Shown here one piece after another: positions 1-8,991 of a stretch of 41,997 bases of DNA. The stretch covers positions 1-41,997 of the forward strand of contig NZ_JAKNQL010000036.1 of the NCBI RefSeq assembly GCF_022662375.1. Direction: 5' to 3'. The DNA comes from Pseudomonas sp. CROZ-RG-20F-R04-15 (GTDB taxonomy: Bacteria > Pseudomonadota > Gammaproteobacteria > Pseudomonadales > Pseudomonadaceae). Below the pieces are notes generated by a model. The model did not search any database. It was not told where the DNA came from and saw only the letters and a list, made by a program, of their open reading frames with translations. The position numbers were made by a program, and so were the translations under genes. How positions within the stretch are numbered: the stretch's first letter is position 1; every line of letters starts with the position of its first letter.

Positions 1-1
1 C

Positions 2-448
2 TTAGGGTTCAATCCCCAACTCATGTTTCACCAGCGCCAACAACTTGCCCGTATCAATCGGCTTGAGCAGAAAATCCACCACGCTCAAATGCATCGCCGC
101 AATCGCATCCTTCACATCGGCATCGCCGGAAACAATGATGATCGGCATCGCCGCCCGTACCGATTCGCGTACTTGCCGTATCAGTTCAAGCCCACCGACA
201 TGGCCCATGCGCAAATCGGTGATGACCAGCCCGATCGAAGGCTTTTCTTCAAGCATCTTCAACGCGGTCTCACCACTGGCTGCAGTCATGCAACGAATGC
301 CATCCAACGCAAGAATCTCCGACAACAGCTCACGAGCATCCTTGTCGTCGTCAACGATCAATACACGCTGCGGCGGCAGATCAGGTTCGAGCATGACTGC
401 ACTGAGCGCTTCCCGCTCGGCATCGCTCAAAATATCGTGGTCGGACAT
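2..448 (-). CDS. Stand-alone response regulator (REC domain only)
   Basis: This 148-aa protein is almost entirely a CheY-like receiver domain. The acidic pocket is at D33-D35, the phospho-acceptor is D78 in the stretch VITDLRMG, the switch Ser is S107 and the conserved Lys is K129 in LLKP. There is no output domain, so it presumably acts through a protein partner or within a phosphorelay. I placed the start at the ATG at 448, preceded by AGAG; an in-frame ATG at 496 would add 16 residues and also begins MSDH. It is transcribed away from the DUF294/exonuclease operon, which suggests a shared regulatory region at 449-706. A cognate histidine kinase is not visible and may lie left of the window. 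The family call is firm; the pathway is unknown. Confidence 0.88.
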   Translation of the reverse strand: MSDHDILSDAEREALSAVMLEPDLPPQRVLIVDDDKDARELLSEILALDGIRCMTAASGETALKMLEEKPSIGLVITDLRMGHVGGLELIRQVRESVRAAMPIIIVSGDADVKDAIAAMHLSVVDFLLKPIDTGKLLALVKHELGIEP

Positions 449-706
449 GGCGTTCTCTAAATGTTCAAAACAATCCCTTGGCAAGTGGTCAGACATCGCT
501 GGGCAGAGCTTCAATGTGCACTTCGTCGGATTTTTTTCCAAGGGGGTAAACCAGGGAATTTCCGACTGTTTGCGTAGGGCATCTCCGAAACTGCGCCAAT
601 GGTGGCAAAACCTAGACTTACGTCCAATGGGCACCCTGCCCGCAGGGGTCGACCATGGCCGCAACGATCCGACAACAACAATTCAAAAAAGACTGCGGTA
701 ATGGTT

Positions 707-2641
707 ATGAGTAAAGCGGACGCCTTCACCCAGGCAGGGAAAACCGCGGTATTGCAGAACATTCAGGGCACCCTGCAATTCCTCCAGCGATTCCCGCCCT
801 TCAATCAGATGGAACACGCCCACCTCGCCTATCTGGTGGAACAATGCCAACTGCGCTTTTACGCTCAGGGCGAGAGCATCATCAAACCCGCCGACGGCCC
901 GGTCGAACACTTCCATATCGTCAAGCAAGGTCGGGTGGTCGGCGAACGTCAGCACATCACCAAACCTGGCACCGAGACCACGTTCGAGATCACCACGGGC
1001 GAATGCTTCCCCTTGGCCGCGCTGCTTGGCGAACGGGCCACACGCACCGAGCACCTGGCGGGCGAAGACACCTTCTGCCTGCAACTGAACAAACTGGCGT
1101 TCATCAAACTGTTCGCCCTTTCCAGCACGTTTCGCGATTTCGCCTTGCGTGGGGTCAGCAGTCTGCTCGATCAGGTCAATCAGCAAGTGCAGCAGAAAGC
1201 CGTGGAAACCCTCGGCACGCAGTACTCGCTGAACACCCGACTCGGCGAACTGGCGATGCGTCACCCGGTGACCTGCAGCCCCGATACGCCGTTGCGTGAA
1301 GCGGTGAAATTGATGCACGAGCAACAGGTCGGCAGCATCGTCGCCGTGGATGAACACAAGGCGCCGCTGGGAATTTTCACCCTGCGCGATTTACGCCATG
1401 TGGTGGCGGAAGGTGTTGGTGATTTCAGCGAAGCCATCGAACGCCACATGACCCGCGCGCCCTTTTATCTTTCGCCGGATCACAGTGCCTTCGATGCGGC
1501 GATTGCCATGACCGAGCGGCACATCGCGCATGTCTGTCTGGTCAAGGATCAACGCTTGTGCGGCGTGGTCTCCGAGCGCGATCTGTTTTCACTGCAACGG
1601 GTCGATCTGGTGCATCTGGCGCGGACGATTCGCAGCGCGCAACGTGTCGAACAACTGGTCAGTCTGCGCGGCGAGATCGGCCAACTGGTCGAGCGCATGC
1701 TCGCTCATGGCGCGTCGTCGACGCAGATCACCCACATCATTACCCTGCTCAACGATCACACCGTGTGCCGGGTGATCGAACTGACCCTCGCCGAAAAGGG
1801 CGATCCCGGTGTGCCGTTCAGTTGGCTGTGCTTCGGCAGTGAAGGCCGCCGCGAGCAGACGCTGCACACCGATCAGGACAACGGCATTTTGTTCGACGCG
1901 CGAGACGCGGCGCATGCAGCGGAGATTCGCGGCAAGCTGCTGCCGATTGCGCAGCAGATCAACCAGAGTCTGGCGCTGTGCGGCTTCACCCTGTGCAAGG
2001 GCAACATCATGGCCGGCAATCCCGAGCTGTGTTTGTCGCGGGCGGAATGGGCGCGACGCTTTGCGGCGTTTATTCGTGAGGCGACGCCGGAAAACCTGCT
2101 CGGGTCGAGCATCTATTTCGATCTGCGTGTGGTTTGGGGCGATGAAACAAGCTGCGAACAATTGCGCCGGGGGATTCTCGATCAGGTCGGCGACAACCGT
2201 TTGTTCCAGCGCATGATGGCCGAGAACGCTCTGCGCAATCGTCCACCGGTGGGGCGTTTCCGCGAGTTTGTGCTGGCGCGCAAGAATGGCGAGAAAGCCA
2301 CGCTGGATCTGAAGGTTCAGGGCCTGACGCCGTTCGTCGATGGCGCGCGCTTGCTCGCACTGGCCAACGGCATCGACGCCAACAACACCCTCGAACGTTT
2401 CCGTCAGTTGGTCGAGAAAGAAGTCATCGAGCGCCTGGATGGCGCGGCGTATGAAGAGGCGTATCACTTCATTCAGCAAACGCGGATGCAGCAGCATCAA
2501 CTGCAGACGCGGGAGAACCAGCCCTACTCCAACCGCGTCGACCCGGACAGCCTCAATCATCTCGACCGGCGCATCCTGCGTGAATCGTTGCGTCAGGCCC
2601 AGCGCCTGCAAAGCAGCCTGACGTTGCGGTATCAGCTATGA
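707..2641 (+). CDS. cNMP-binding-like / CBS / DUF294 nucleotidyltransferase-like protein
   Basis: This 644-aa cytoplasmic signalling protein has three parts. Residues about 15-145 resemble a cyclic-nucleotide-binding (Crp-like) domain. A CBS pair follows at about 184-235 and 247-300. From about 340 to the end it is a DUF294 nucleotidyltransferase module with the signature GSEGRREQ at 377-384 and catalytic-type Asp at 389 and 391. Such proteins are related to the GlnD uridylyltransferase fold, but the substrate is unknown. The ATG at 707 was chosen over another at 701; neither has a strong ribosome site. Its stop overlaps the exonuclease start in ATGA, so the two are translationally coupled. 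As I recall, DUF294-plus-exonuclease pairs in pseudomonads are linked to acetate/two-component regulation; that is background, not shown here. Confidence 0.88.
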   Translation: MSKADAFTQAGKTAVLQNIQGTLQFLQRFPPFNQMEHAHLAYLVEQCQLRFYAQGESIIKPADGPVEHFHIVKQGRVVGERQHITKPGTETTFEITTGECFPLAALLGERATRTEHLAGEDTFCLQLNKLAFIKLFALSSTFRDFALRGVSSLLDQVNQQVQQKAVETLGTQYSLNTRLGELAMRHPVTCSPDTPLREAVKLMHEQQVGSIVAVDEHKAPLGIFTLRDLRHVVAEGVGDFSEAIERHMTRAPFYLSPDHSAFDAAIAMTERHIAHVCLVKDQRLCGVVSERDLFSLQRVDLVHLARTIRSAQRVEQLVSLRGEIGQLVERMLAHGASSTQITHIITLLNDHTVCRVIELTLAEKGDPGVPFSWLCFGSEGRREQTLHTDQDNGILFDARDAAHAAEIRGKLLPIAQQINQSLALCGFTLCKGNIMAGNPELCLSRAEWARRFAAFIREATPENLLGSSIYFDLRVVWGDETSCEQLRRGILDQVGDNRLFQRMMAENALRNRPPVGRFREFVLARKNGEKATLDLKVQGLTPFVDGARLLALANGIDANNTLERFRQLVEKEVIERLDGAAYEEAYHFIQQTRMQQHQLQTRENQPYSNRVDPDSLNHLDRRILRESLRQAQRLQSSLTLRYQL

Positions 2642-3345
2642 GCCTGTTTTCGTGGCTGCGTCCGGCGAGTGCGGTGGTGCCGGTGGATTTGCAGCAGCGT
2701 CTGGCGCAGCTGCCGGCGCTAACCGAACTGAGCGAATGCACGCTGCGTGAACAGCGCTGGGTGGTGCTGGATCTGGAAACCACCGGGCTGAATCTGAACA
2801 AGGATCGTGTGTTGTCGATTGGTGCGGTGGTGATCGAAGATGGCGCGATCGACTTCAGCCAGCAGTTCGAGCGCACGCTGCAGTGTCGCGAATTGAAGCT
2901 CAGCCCCAGCGTGTTGATTCACGGCTTGGGGCCGAACGCGATTGCAGCCGGCAGTGAACCGGCCGAGGCATTGCTGGAGTTATTGGAGTTTATCGGTGAC
3001 AGCCCGGTGCTGGCGTTTCATGCGCCGTTCGACCAACACATGCTTGGACGTGCGCTAAAGGAGCATCTGGGGCACAAGTTGCAGCAGGTGTTTCTCGATG
3101 TCGCGGACATCGCCCCGCTGGTGTGTCCACAGGCGCAGATCCGTGAGGCCGGGCTGGATGAGTGGATCGACTGGTTCAAGCTTGAAGTGTTCGAGCGGCA
3201 TAACGCGAGCGCCGATGCGCTGGCCACGGCGGAACTGGCGTTGATTCTGTTCAGCCGGGCGCGGGGGCAGCAGATTCATAGTCCGTTGAACTTGCAGCAG
3301 CGGTTGAGTCAGTGGAAGCGGAGACAGCAGGCGCCTTCGTTTTAG
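2638..3345 (+). CDS. DEDDh 3'-5' exonuclease (DNA polymerase III epsilon-like)
   Basis: This 235-aa protein has the complete DEDDh exonuclease signature: D45 and E47 in LDLETTG, D132 in FHAPFDQH, then H188 and D193 in HNASADALA. It should remove nucleotides 3' to 5' from nucleic acid using two metal ions. It lacks a helicase or endonuclease partner domain and is shorter than a typical DnaQ, so it is probably a dedicated exonuclease, not the replicative proofreader. The start overlaps the end of the DUF294 gene by 4 bp, which makes a two-gene operon. The substrate, DNA or RNA, cannot be told from sequence. Confidence 0.87.
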   Translation: MSLFSWLRPASAVVPVDLQQRLAQLPALTELSECTLREQRWVVLDLETTGLNLNKDRVLSIGAVVIEDGAIDFSQQFERTLQCRELKLSPSVLIHGLGPNAIAAGSEPAEALLELLEFIGDSPVLAFHAPFDQHMLGRALKEHLGHKLQQVFLDVADIAPLVCPQAQIREAGLDEWIDWFKLEVFERHNASADALATAELALILFSRARGQQIHSPLNLQQRLSQWKRRQQAPSF

Positions 3346-3350
3346 AAGCA

Positions 3351-3526
3351 CCCTCACCCCAGCCCTCTCCCGGAGGGAGAGGGAGCCGACCGTGGTGTCT
3401 GAAGCCTTACATCGACTTGAAAGACCGAGTCGATTATGGATTCGGCAATGCACTTTCAGGTCAGCGTGTCTCGCAAGCATCCCCCGATCAGTCCCCTCTC
3501 CCTCTGGGAGAGGGCTAGGGTGAGGG
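3351..3526. repeat. Family C palindromic repeat (CCCTCTCCC/GGGAGAGGG ends)
   Basis: This element of about 175 bp starts CCCTCACCCCAGCCCTCTCC and ends with the near-inverse GGGAGAGGGCTAGGGTGAGGG. Each end carries its own short hairpin, and the middle includes the recurrent segment around the words CGACTTGAAAGACC and GATTATGGATTCGGC. Related elements lie at 17616, 20991, 31001 and the right edge. It fills most of the gap between the exonuclease and the sigma gene and may act as a terminator. Confidence 0.8.
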
Positions 3527-3634
3527 TTTGCCTTCGCCGCCCACCTGACCAGTGGCCAATTGCTAACCATTCCCACCTCTGCCACAATCGCGAACAATTC
3601 GCGTTAGTTAACATTTCCCAATCGGTGATGTCCG

Positions 3635-4153
3635 GTGTCGTCAGTCCCAAGCCCTCACAGTGAGCTCGTCGGTGCGATGTATCGCGACCATCGCGGTTGG
3701 CTGCTGACATGGTTGCGGCGCAATGTGGCTTGCCCGCAGCGCGCCGAGGACTTGAGCCAGGACACCTTCGTGCGCTTGCTCGGTCGCGACGAAATGCCGA
3801 CACCCCGCGAGCCGCGCGCCTTTCTGGTGGCGATCGCCAAAGGCTTGTTGTTCGACTACTTCCGCCGCGCTGCGCTGGAACAGGCCTACCTCACCGAACT
3901 GATGCTGATCCCCGAAGGCGAACAACCGTCGGTGGAAGAACAGCAAATGATCCTCGAAGACCTCAAAGCCATCGATCGCCTGCTCGGCAAACTGTCGACC
4001 AAGGCCCGCGCCGCTTTCCTTTATAACCGCCTCGACGGCCTCGGCCATGCCGAGATTGCCGACAAGCTCGGCGTTTCGGTGCCGCGTGTACGCCAGTATC
4101 TGGCGCAAGGCATTCGTCAGTGCTACATCGCCCTGTACGGCGAACCGACATGA
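3635..4153 (+). CDS. ECF sigma factor, FecI type
   Basis: This 172-aa extracytoplasmic-function sigma factor has the FecI layout. Region 2 is at about residues 10-75 (ELVGAMYRDHRGWLLTWLRR, AEDLSQDTFVRLL) and region 4 at about 110-160 (LSTKARAAFLYNRLDGLGHAEIADKLGVSVPRVRQYL). It directs RNA polymerase to the downstream receptor promoter when the FecR partner relays a siderophore signal. The predicted start is GTG at 3635, because the nearby ATG at 3628 is out of frame and closes quickly; an internal ATG at 3677 is possible but would cut into conserved region 2. The gene overlaps the FecR gene by 4 bp. No convincing Fur box was found upstream. Confidence 0.93.
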   Translation: MSSVPSPHSELVGAMYRDHRGWLLTWLRRNVACPQRAEDLSQDTFVRLLGRDEMPTPREPRAFLVAIAKGLLFDYFRRAALEQAYLTELMLIPEGEQPSVEEQQMILEDLKAIDRLLGKLSTKARAAFLYNRLDGLGHAEIADKLGVSVPRVRQYLAQGIRQCYIALYGEPT

Positions 4154-5124
4154 GTCCGGCCAGTTCCAGACCGGTGCCGGCGCATGTGCTGGACGCGGCG
4201 ATTGCCTGGCAACTGACCCTCGATTCGAGCAGTCCGCTGGAGCGCGAAGAGTTCGCCAAATGGCACGCGGCCAATGAAGAACACGCCCGCGCCTGGCAGC
4301 AACTGGGCATGCTCGATCAGCGTTTCAGCGTGGCCAAGGGCCCGGCTCGCAGTGCCTTGCTGCAATCGCGCGAGGGTGTTCGCCGTCGAGTGCGCAAGCT
4401 CGGCAGTGGGCTGGCCAGCGTCGTGGTGATCGTGGGTCTGGGGCTGTTCGCCAGTGAACGGTTTATGCCGCTGGATTACTGGCTCGCCGATCAGCGCACC
4501 GCTACCGGTGAGCAGCGCACCGTGCGCCTGGCTGACGGCACCGTGCTGAATCTCAATACTCACAGTGCGGTGGATGTGCGCTTCGATGAGACACGCCGAC
4601 TGATCGTGTTGCAGGAAGGCGAAATTCTCGTCGAGACCGGTCACGGCGATCCGCGGCCCTTCATCGTTGAAACCCGCGAAGGCAGCATGCGTGCCTTGGG
4701 CACGCGGTTTCTGGTCAAGCGTGAAGACGAAGGCACGCGCCTGAGCGTGTTGCAGTCGGCGGTCGCGGCGCACCCGCAATCCAGCCCTGAAGAGCAGATC
4801 CTCCATGAAGGCCAGCAAGTGCTGCTGCGCAGTGATGGGCTGGGCTCGGTTGTCGCGCTCAATCCCGGCGCTGATGCCTGGACGCGCGGCATGCTGGTGG
4901 TGGATAACGCGCGCCTCGGCGATCTGGTGCATGAACTGGGGCGTTATCGTCGCGGGCATCTGGGCGTGGCGCCGGACGTGGCGGACCTGCGGATTACCGG
5001 CAGTTTCCCGCTGCATGACACCGACAAAGCCTTGAGCGCGCTGCTGCCGACCCTGCCAGTGCAGATCGAGCGGCATACGGCGTATTGGGTGACCGTCGCG
5101 AAGGCCGAGCCCTCCTCCCCTTGA
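4150..5124 (+). CDS. FecR-family sigma regulator (inner membrane)
   Basis: This 324-aa protein is the anti-sigma/sigma-activator partner of the preceding FecI factor. The N-terminal 80 residues are the cytoplasmic DUF4880-like region (AIAWQLTLDSSSPLEREEFAKWHAANEEHARAW). One membrane segment follows at about residues 88-108 (LASVVVIVGLGLFASE). The periplasmic FecR domain begins near RTVRLADGTVLNLNTHSAVDVRF and ends with an STN-like tail that should contact the receptor's signalling domain. The start ATG overlaps the sigma stop in ATGA. Family knowledge: FecR proteins receive the signal from the ligand-loaded TonB receptor, often after proteolysis. Which siderophore triggers it here is inferred only from the receptor. 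Confidence 0.93.
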   Translation: MSPASSRPVPAHVLDAAIAWQLTLDSSSPLEREEFAKWHAANEEHARAWQQLGMLDQRFSVAKGPARSALLQSREGVRRRVRKLGSGLASVVVIVGLGLFASERFMPLDYWLADQRTATGEQRTVRLADGTVLNLNTHSAVDVRFDETRRLIVLQEGEILVETGHGDPRPFIVETREGSMRALGTRFLVKREDEGTRLSVLQSAVAAHPQSSPEEQILHEGQQVLLRSDGLGSVVALNPGADAWTRGMLVVDNARLGDLVHELGRYRRGHLGVAPDVADLRITGSFPLHDTDKALSALLPTLPVQIERHTAYWVTVAKAEPSSP

Positions 5125-5127
5125 CCT

Positions 5128-5237
5128 GATCGTTCCCACGCTCTGCGTGGGAATGCAGCCCGGGACGCTCTGCGTCCCTGCCAAAGCGGACGCGGAGCGT
5201 CCATTGAGGCATTCCCACGCGGAGCGTGGGAACGATC
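5128..5237. repeat. Family B palindromic repeat (GATCGTTCCCACGC ends)
   Basis: An imperfect inverted repeat of 110 bp has outer ends GATCGTTCCCACGCTCTGCG and its near-inverse, and an inner stem around GGACGCTCTGCGTCC. Near-copies lie at 21824, 34040 and 37300. It sits between the FecR gene and the receptor gene and could form a strong hairpin in the transcript. Confidence 0.88.
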
Positions 5238-5268
5238 AAGCCCGCAGAAATGTGGCTGTTTTCCAGCT

Positions 5269-5287
5269 AATAGAAATTATTTTCATC
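5269..5287 (+). promoter_or_regulatory. Weak Fur-box-like sequence upstream of the receptor
   Basis: AATAGAAATTATTTTCATC matches the 19-bp Fur consensus at 11 of 19 positions by my count and lies in an AT-rich stretch about 75 bp before the receptor start. Iron repression is expected for this gene class, but the match is borderline and the receptor may depend on the FecI-type sigma alone. Confidence 0.3.
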
Positions 5288-5359
5288 CAGCCCTATCACT
5301 TTCTGTTTTTCATCCGGCACACAGGCAATTGAGAAATATTTCCATTCAGGAGCCGCCGT

Positions 5360-7786
5360 ATGTCCCGTTCGCTAGACACCTTGTTGCGCCCCAGTCTGCT
5401 GGCTGTCGCCATTGCGCTCAGCGCGCCGCTGATCAGCAGTCCGTTGCTCGCCGCTGAACAAGCGTCCAGCGTGCGCGCCTACAACCTGCCGGCGGCGCCA
5501 TTGGCGACTACGCTGAACCAAATCGCCAGCCAGGGCGGCCTCGCGCTGTCGTTGAACCCGTCGCTGGCAGCGGGCAAGACTTCCGCGCCGGTAAGCGGCC
5601 AATTCGATGCAACTGGCGCCCTGCGCGCGGCACTGCGTGGCACCGGTCTGCAACTGGAACAAAGCAGCACTGGCACCTACACCCTGGTTACCGTGCCTGA
5701 AGGTGTGATGGCGCTGCCGGAAACTTCCGTCATCGGTGTGGAAAACCTCGAAAGCGCCTGGGGCCCGGTCGAAGGCTACACCGCCACTCGCACCGCCGCT
5801 GGCACCAAGACCGACACCGCGCTGGTCGAAGCACCGCGTTCGATCTCCGTGGCGACCCGTCAGCAAATGGAAGATCGTGGCGTGCACAGCCTCGATGATG
5901 CCGTGCGCTACATGCCGGGTATCACCGCCAGCAGCTACGGCAGCGACACCCGCGCTGACTGGCTGCGCGTACGCGGCTTCGAGCCGACCCAGTTCCTCGA
6001 CGGCCTGCCGTTGCCAAAAGGTGTGTACGCCAACCCGAAACAGGAAACCTGGAACCTCGACCGCCTCGCCCTGCTGCGCGGCCCGGCCTCTTCGGTTTAC
6101 GGTCAGACCCCGCCGGGTGGCCTGCTCGACATGGTCAGCCGTCGCCCAAGCGCCGAAGCCAGCAGCGAAATCCAGTTGCAATACGGCAGCGACAACCACC
6201 GTCAGATCAACTTCGCCAGCACCGGCAAGATCGACGATGCCGGCCAGTTTCTCTATGGCCTCAGCGGCGTAGTACGTGACAGCGGCACGCAGGTCGATCA
6301 CGTCGACAACAAGCGCTACAACATCGCGCCGAGCCTGACCTGGAACATCGACGACGACACCAAGCTCACCCTGCTGAGCCAGTTCACCCGCGACGATACC
6401 GGCATCACCAGCCAGTTCCTGCCAGTGCAGGGCACCAAGATCAAATCGCCGTTCGGTGATATTTCCCACCACAAGAATCTGGGTGATCCGGACTGGGAAT
6501 ATTACGACCGCACCTACTACGCGCTGGGCTATGCCTTTGAACATCGTCTGAACGATGTCTGGCAGTTCAAGCAGAACCTGCGTTACACCAAGTCGGATCT
6601 GTCGTTCCAGTCGCTGACGCCGGGTTCCTATCCGTTCGCGCAAGTTGACGATCAGGGCAACGTAAACCGCACCAGCACCAGCGTCGACGAAGACATCAGC
6701 CAGTTCGCCGTGGACAACAACTTCCAGGCCGACTTCGCCACCGGTGACATCCGCCACACCCTGCTGCTGGGCCTGGATCACCAGCGCAGCAACACCAACT
6801 ACACCTCGATCTTCGGTGATGGCCTGCCAACCAACGTCATCACGCCGATCTACGGTCAGCCGATCGTGCGCCCGGCGCGCTCGACGGCGTTTTACGACTA
6901 CAACCAGAAGACCTACCAGACCGGCCTGTACGTGCAGGATCAGATGGCTCTCGACCAGTGGCGCCTGACCCTCGGCGGCCGTGAAGACTGGGTGCACACC
7001 AGCACCAAATTCATCAACAAGGGCGATGCGACCAACACCCAGCGCGACAAGGCCTTCAGCGGCAACGCAGCGCTCAGCTATGTCTTCGACAACGGTTTCG
7101 TGCCGTACCTGTCGTACGCCGAGTCGTTCCAGCCGACCACCGGTGCCGACGCCTCGTCCACCGAGTCGCTCAAACCGACCGAAGGCAAGCAGTGGGAACT
7201 GGGCATCAAGTACCAGCCACCGGGCAGCAAAACCCTGCTGACCGCTGCCGTGTATGAGCTGACCCAGAAGAACGTCTCCGTCAACACCTTCGTCAACAAC
7301 GTGTCGATCACCAGCCAGACCGGCGAAGTGAAAGTCAAAGGCCTGGAGCTGGAAGCGGTTTCCGATGTGACCGATAACTTGAAAGTCATTGCCGCCTACA
7401 CCTTGGCCAAATCCGAAGTGCAGAATGGCGTCGACAAGGGCAATCGCCTGCAACTGATGCCGAACCAGCAAGCGTCGTTGTGGACCGATTACACCTGGCA
7501 CGCCGGCGTGCTCGACGGCTTCGGCATAGGCGGTGGCGTTCGCTACACCGGCAACACCTACGGCGACAAGGCCAACACCTGGCTGGGCAAGGCGGATGCC
7601 TACACCGTGTTCGACGCCACTGTGCATTACGACCTCGGCCGTCTGGACAACAGCCTCAAAGGCGCGTCGCTGGCACTCAACGCGACCAACCTGTTCGACA
7701 AGGACTACATTTCCACCTGTGACGGTTTCTATTGCTACTACGGCGACCAGCGTAGCGTCGTCGCCAGCGCTACTTACAAGTGGTAA
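5360..7786 (+). CDS. TonB-dependent hydroxamate-siderophore receptor with N-terminal signalling domain
   Basis: This 808-aa outer-membrane transducer imports a ferric siderophore using TonB energy. It has a signal peptide (about 1-32), an STN signalling domain (about 40-112, YNLPAAPLATTLNQIASQGG), a TonB-box-like ETSVIG at 121-126, a plug (about 150-255, including RGFEPTQFLDGL and RGPASSVYGQTPPGG) and a 22-strand-type barrel ending ATYKW with a terminal aromatic. The C-terminal pair CDGFYCYYGDQR is typical of the FhuA/FoxA/FiuA hydroxamate-receptor group. CAGGAG precedes the ATG. It follows fecI/fecR-like genes and precedes a PepSY gene, as in foxI-foxR-foxA-foxB, so ferrioxamine or ferrichrome are the likely ligands. 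The exact ligand cannot be fixed from sequence. Confidence 0.93.
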   Translation: MSRSLDTLLRPSLLAVAIALSAPLISSPLLAAEQASSVRAYNLPAAPLATTLNQIASQGGLALSLNPSLAAGKTSAPVSGQFDATGALRAALRGTGLQLEQSSTGTYTLVTVPEGVMALPETSVIGVENLESAWGPVEGYTATRTAAGTKTDTALVEAPRSISVATRQQMEDRGVHSLDDAVRYMPGITASSYGSDTRADWLRVRGFEPTQFLDGLPLPKGVYANPKQETWNLDRLALLRGPASSVYGQTPPGGLLDMVSRRPSAEASSEIQLQYGSDNHRQINFASTGKIDDAGQFLYGLSGVVRDSGTQVDHVDNKRYNIAPSLTWNIDDDTKLTLLSQFTRDDTGITSQFLPVQGTKIKSPFGDISHHKNLGDPDWEYYDRTYYALGYAFEHRLNDVWQFKQNLRYTKSDLSFQSLTPGSYPFAQVDDQGNVNRTSTSVDEDISQFAVDNNFQADFATGDIRHTLLLGLDHQRSNTNYTSIFGDGLPTNVITPIYGQPIVRPARSTAFYDYNQKTYQTGLYVQDQMALDQWRLTLGGREDWVHTSTKFINKGDATNTQRDKAFSGNAALSYVFDNGFVPYLSYAESFQPTTGADASSTESLKPTEGKQWELGIKYQPPGSKTLLTAAVYELTQKNVSVNTFVNNVSITSQTGEVKVKGLELEAVSDVTDNLKVIAAYTLAKSEVQNGVDKGNRLQLMPNQQASLWTDYTWHAGVLDGFGIGGGVRYTGNTYGDKANTWLGKADAYTVFDATVHYDLGRLDNSLKGASLALNATNLFDKDYISTCDGFYCYYGDQRSVVASATYKW

Positions 7787-7817
7787 GCAACTGAGCTGAA
7801 ACAGGCCCTGTGACCAG

Positions 7818-7847
7818 GCCGTCCCTCGTGGACGGCTTTGGTGTTTT
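7818..7847 (+). terminator. Hairpin with T-rich tail between receptor and PepSY genes
   Basis: A 7-bp perfect stem GCCGTCC/GGACGGC with a 5-nt loop is followed by TTTGGTGTTTTT. It could partly terminate transcription after the receptor and so lower expression of the downstream membrane genes. The T tract is interrupted, so it is not a canonical terminator. Confidence 0.4.
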
Positions 7848-7860
7848 TGAAGGTCATGAA

Positions 7861-8991
7861 ATGAAAAGTAAAACAATTCGTCGCTGGTCGTTCGTCCACA
7901 CCTGGACCAGCCTGGTCTGCACCGTGTTTTTGCTGATGCTGGCACTGACTGGTCTGCCACTGATTTTCCATCACGAGATCGAACATCTGCTCGGCGATGC
8001 ACCCGAAGTGCGCGAGATGCCGGCCGACACACCGCGCCTGAATCTGGCGCAACTGGTCGAGGCCGCCGAGAAACATCGTCCAGATGAAGTCGTGCAGTAT
8101 TTCGGTTTCGATGACGATGAGCCAAATGCCGTGCTGACGATCATGGCGAAAACCGCCGGCACTGAACCGAACTCATCGCACACCTTCATGCTCGATGCAC
8201 GTACCGGTGAAGCACTGGAAACGCCGTCGGCCAACGGCGGCTTGATGCTGTTTATCCTGCGCCTGCATGTCGACATGTTCGCCGGGCTGCCGGGCAAGTT
8301 GCTGCTGGCGCTCATGGGGCTGCTGTTTGTTGTGGCCATCGTGTCCGGAACGGTGCTGTATCTGCCGTTCATGCGCCGCCTGAAATTCGGCACGGTGCGC
8401 CAGGATAAATCCACCCGCTTGCGCTGGCTCGACCTGCATAACCTGATCGGCGTAGTCACCCTGACCTGGGCGCTGGTGGTCGGCGTGACCGGTGTGATCA
8501 GCGCCTGCGCCGACTTGTTGATCGCGGCTTGGCGCAACGATGCGCTGACCGCCCTGATCGAACCTTACCGCGATGCTCCGCCGCTGACACACCTGGCGCC
8601 GGCCACCCGCCTGCTCGACATTGCCGCTGAAGTCGCGCCGGGGATGAAGCCGGATTTTATTGCCTTCCCCGGCACACGCTTTTCCAGCGAACACCATTAC
8701 TCGGTGTTCATGAAGGGTGGCACGCATTTGACCTCGCACTTGCTGACGCCGGTGCTGATCGATGCGACCACGCTGCAGGTCACTGCGGTGGCCGAGCGAC
8801 CTTGGTACATGGACGCCATGGGCATGTCGCAGCCGCTGCACTTTGGTGATTACGGCGGCATGCCGATGAAAATTCTCTGGGCCACGCTGGATGTGCTGAC
8901 GATCATTGTGCTCGGCAGCGGCGTGTATCTGTGGGTGGTGCGGCGCAAAGCGGCGAAGCCTGTGCTGGAAACGGCGGAGACCTCTGCATGA
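7861..8991 (+). CDS. PepSY-associated membrane protein, FoxB-like siderophore reductase candidate
   Basis: This 376-aa inner-membrane protein has four predicted helices: about 10-35, 140-170, 190-218 and 335-360. Between them lie large periplasmic PepSY-type regions, with His residues placed near helix ends (FVHTW, FHHEIEH, LRLHVDM, DLHNLIG). This is the family of P. aeruginosa FoxB and other PepSY reductases thought to release iron from siderophores at the inner membrane. The start at 7861 has AAGGTC upstream. It sits 74 bp after the receptor and overlaps the next small gene in ATGA. A haem-binding or reductase role is inferred from family and position; transport is the main alternative. Confidence 0.87.
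   Translation: MKSKTIRRWSFVHTWTSLVCTVFLLMLALTGLPLIFHHEIEHLLGDAPEVREMPADTPRLNLAQLVEAAEKHRPDEVVQYFGFDDDEPNAVLTIMAKTAGTEPNSSHTFMLDARTGEALETPSANGGLMLFILRLHVDMFAGLPGKLLLALMGLLFVVAIVSGTVLYLPFMRRLKFGTVRQDKSTRLRWLDLHNLIGVVTLTWALVVGVTGVISACADLLIAAWRNDALTALIEPYRDAPPLTHLAPATRLLDIAAEVAPGMKPDFIAFPGTRFSSEHHYSVFMKGGTHLTSHLLTPVLIDATTLQVTAVAERPWYMDAMGMSQPLHFGDYGGMPMKILWATLDVLTIIVLGSGVYLWVVRRKAAKPVLETAETSA

Noticed and set aside
3351..3526. CRISPR-like array from the repeated GGGAGAGGG motifs
   Set aside because: There are only two inverted ends per element, no regular spacers and no cas genes; these are palindromic intergenic repeats.
5372..8125. A 917-aa open frame on the minus strand across the receptor gene
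   Set aside because: It is a high-GC shadow: the plus-strand frame has a signal peptide, STN, plug and barrel motifs, while the minus-strand product is low-complexity and matches nothing.
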